A DNA stretch of 64,000 nt from Prolixibacter sp. SD074 (GTDB lineage: Bacteria > Bacteroidota > Bacteroidia > Bacteroidales > Prolixibacteraceae), in NCBI RefSeq assembly GCF_009617895.1, contig NZ_BLAW01000001.1, forward strand, positions 3,029,001 to 3,093,000. The letters run 5' to 3'. The first letter of the stretch is position 1, and each line of letters begins with the position of its first letter. The position numbers were made by a program, and so were the translations under genes. Shown piece after piece: positions 63,097 to 64,000 of the stretch. The notes under the pieces were generated by a model. It made no database searches. It worked only from the letters and a program-made list of their open reading frames with translations, and was not told the DNA's origin.

Positions 63097-64000
63097 ATGA
63101 AGGGTAGCCAGGTAACCATTAAAGACATAGCAAAAGAATTAGGCATCTCTGCATCGACAGTTTCCAGGGCGCTGAAAGACCATCCGGATATCAGTGTGGA
63201 AACCAAGCGCATGGTGAACGATTTGGCTAAAAAACTAAAGTATAAGCCGAACGCTGTTGCCTTGTCGTTGAAGTGTAGCCACACCAATACCATAGGTGTT
63301 ATCATTCCCGAAATCGTCCATTATTTCTTCTCGTCAGTTATTAGCGGGGTGGAAGATGTCGCCTACGATGCCGGGTACAACGTGATGATTTTCCAGTCGA
63401 ACGAAAAGTATGAGCGTGAGGTAACCAATGCACAGGCCCTTCTGTCCAACCGTACCGAAGGTGTTATGGTTTCCGTTTCGAAGGAGACACACAACTTTGA
63501 GCATCTTCACATGCTGGAAGACAGTGGCATACCCTTGGTATTCTTTGACAGAATCGCCACCGGGTTCACCTCCGATAAAGTTATTATAGACGATCACAAG
63601 GCGGCCTACGCGGCAACGCAACATATGATTAAAACAGGATGTAAACGCATTGCACACCTGGCAGCGCCACAAAACCTGGCCATCGGCGAAAAAAGACTGG
63701 AAGGTTATAAGGATGCATTAAGGGATGGAGGCCTTCCTTATATCGAAGAATATGTCTATCCCGCCGACGCCGTGGAATTGGCCGAAAATGCCATTGAACA
63801 CCTGATGCATCTGCCTGAGCCGCCTGACGGTTTATTTGCCAATAACGATTTAACGGCCATTGGAGCGATGAAAGCCCTCCAGCGTAGGGAATACAGGATC
63901 CCGGAAGATATCAGCGTCATGGGATTTTCTGCTGGCCGGTTCTCCGATTTTACCACTCCAAAATTAAGTTCGGTCGACCAGCATGGTTATGAAATGGGCG
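63097..64000 (+). CDS. LacI family transcriptional regulator (3' end cut by window)
   Basis: The first 301 residues of a regulator, open to the window edge. The N-terminus MKGSQVTIKDIAKELGISAS, then TVSRALKDHPDISVETK, is a typical LacI helix-turn-helix and hinge. The sugar-binding core is well kept: TIGVIIPEIVHYFFSSVISG, IPLVFFDRI, DDHKAAYAATQHM and PDGLFANNDLTAIGAMKAL. It is divergent from the sus operon, with an operator-like site between, as in maltose-regulated loci of other Bacteroidota. The effector is probably maltose or a maltooligosaccharide, but this is inferred. Confidence 0.93.
   Translation, partial: MKGSQVTIKDIAKELGISASTVSRALKDHPDISVETKRMVNDLAKKLKYKPNAVALSLKCSHTNTIGVIIPEIVHYFFSSVISGVEDVAYDAGYNVMIFQSNEKYEREVTNAQALLSNRTEGVMVSVSKETHNFEHLHMLEDSGIPLVFFDRIATGFTSDKVIIDDHKAAYAATQHMIKTGCKRIAHLAAPQNLAIGEKRLEGYKDALRDGGLPYIEEYVYPADAVELAENAIEHLMHLPEPPDGLFANNDLTAIGAMKALQRREYRIPEDISVMGFSAGRFSDFTTPKLSSVDQHGYEMG

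Overview
The window looks like a chromosome segment from a member of the Bacteroidota, probably a free-living polysaccharide degrader near the Marinilabiliales. The phylum call rests on a SusC/SusD/SusE-type starch locus, type IX secretion (T9SS) C-terminal sorting domains, the long IspG form, an RRM/RGG RNA-binding protein, DUF4296 and DUF5020 genes, a GldA-like ATPase, and many promoter-like sites of the Bacteroidetes type (about TTTG or TTG, 18-20 bp, TAnnTTTG). The order-level placement is a guess.

Layout. 1-3.3 kb: the end of a DoxX gene, then mtnA, a class II aldolase gene and mtnP (methylthioadenosine salvage) and a tRNA with a CAU anticodon. 3.4-13 kb: a two-repeat helical protein, an ABC exporter pair, a lipoprotein behind a large hairpin, DUF1848, an orphan GH97 N-domain lipoprotein, a HAD phosphatase, ispG and a GldA-like ATPase. 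13-21.2 kb: metK behind a convincing SAM-II-type riboswitch, an epimerase gene, dnaG, an RNA-binding protein, ubiX, a comF-like gene, a candidate structured small RNA, and ribE. 21.3-28.5 kb: a flavin-binding-type protein, a decayed TonB-receptor fragment running into a 41-bp tandem repeat, a sugar kinase with its MFS permease, tRNA-Val, a purine permease with an outer-membrane channel, and DUF2461. 28.6-33.6 kb: ispD, three cyclophilin-type prolyl isomerases in tandem, and a mannose-1-phosphate guanylyltransferase. 33.8-42.1 kb: mlaE-mlaF, a DUF4296 lipoprotein, an amidohydrolase, a radical SAM protein, an array of palindromic boxes, a TetR regulator, rnr and metF. 42.3-49.5 kb: a small T9SS substrate with two large tail-fibre-like exoproteins, then metH. 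50.2-64 kb: a starch utilisation locus (susC, susD, susE, a susF-like gene and two GH13 amylases) with a divergent LacI regulator cut by the window end.

How the genes work together. MetF supplies methyl-THF to MetH, MetK makes SAM under probable SAM-II control, and MtnP, MtnA and the aldolase handle the methylthioadenosine left after SAM use. These genes lie close together but not in one operon. The starch locus would cut starch outside the cell (a T9SS-anchored GH13 enzyme plus a second GH13 enzyme), bind it with the SusD/E/F-like lipoproteins and import it through SusC. The glucose-type MFS permease and ROK kinase at 22.6-25.0 kb could take the products further. IspG and IspD are two steps of the MEP isoprenoid pathway. 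Most of the window is ordinary core genome. The parts that standard features do not explain are the structured RNA near 20.4 kb, the palindrome array near 37.85 kb, the hairpin leader near 6.85 kb, the receptor fragment with 41-bp repeats, the pseudoprotease-cyclophilin fusion and the tail-fibre-like gene trio. I did not find a clear new defence or mobile system.
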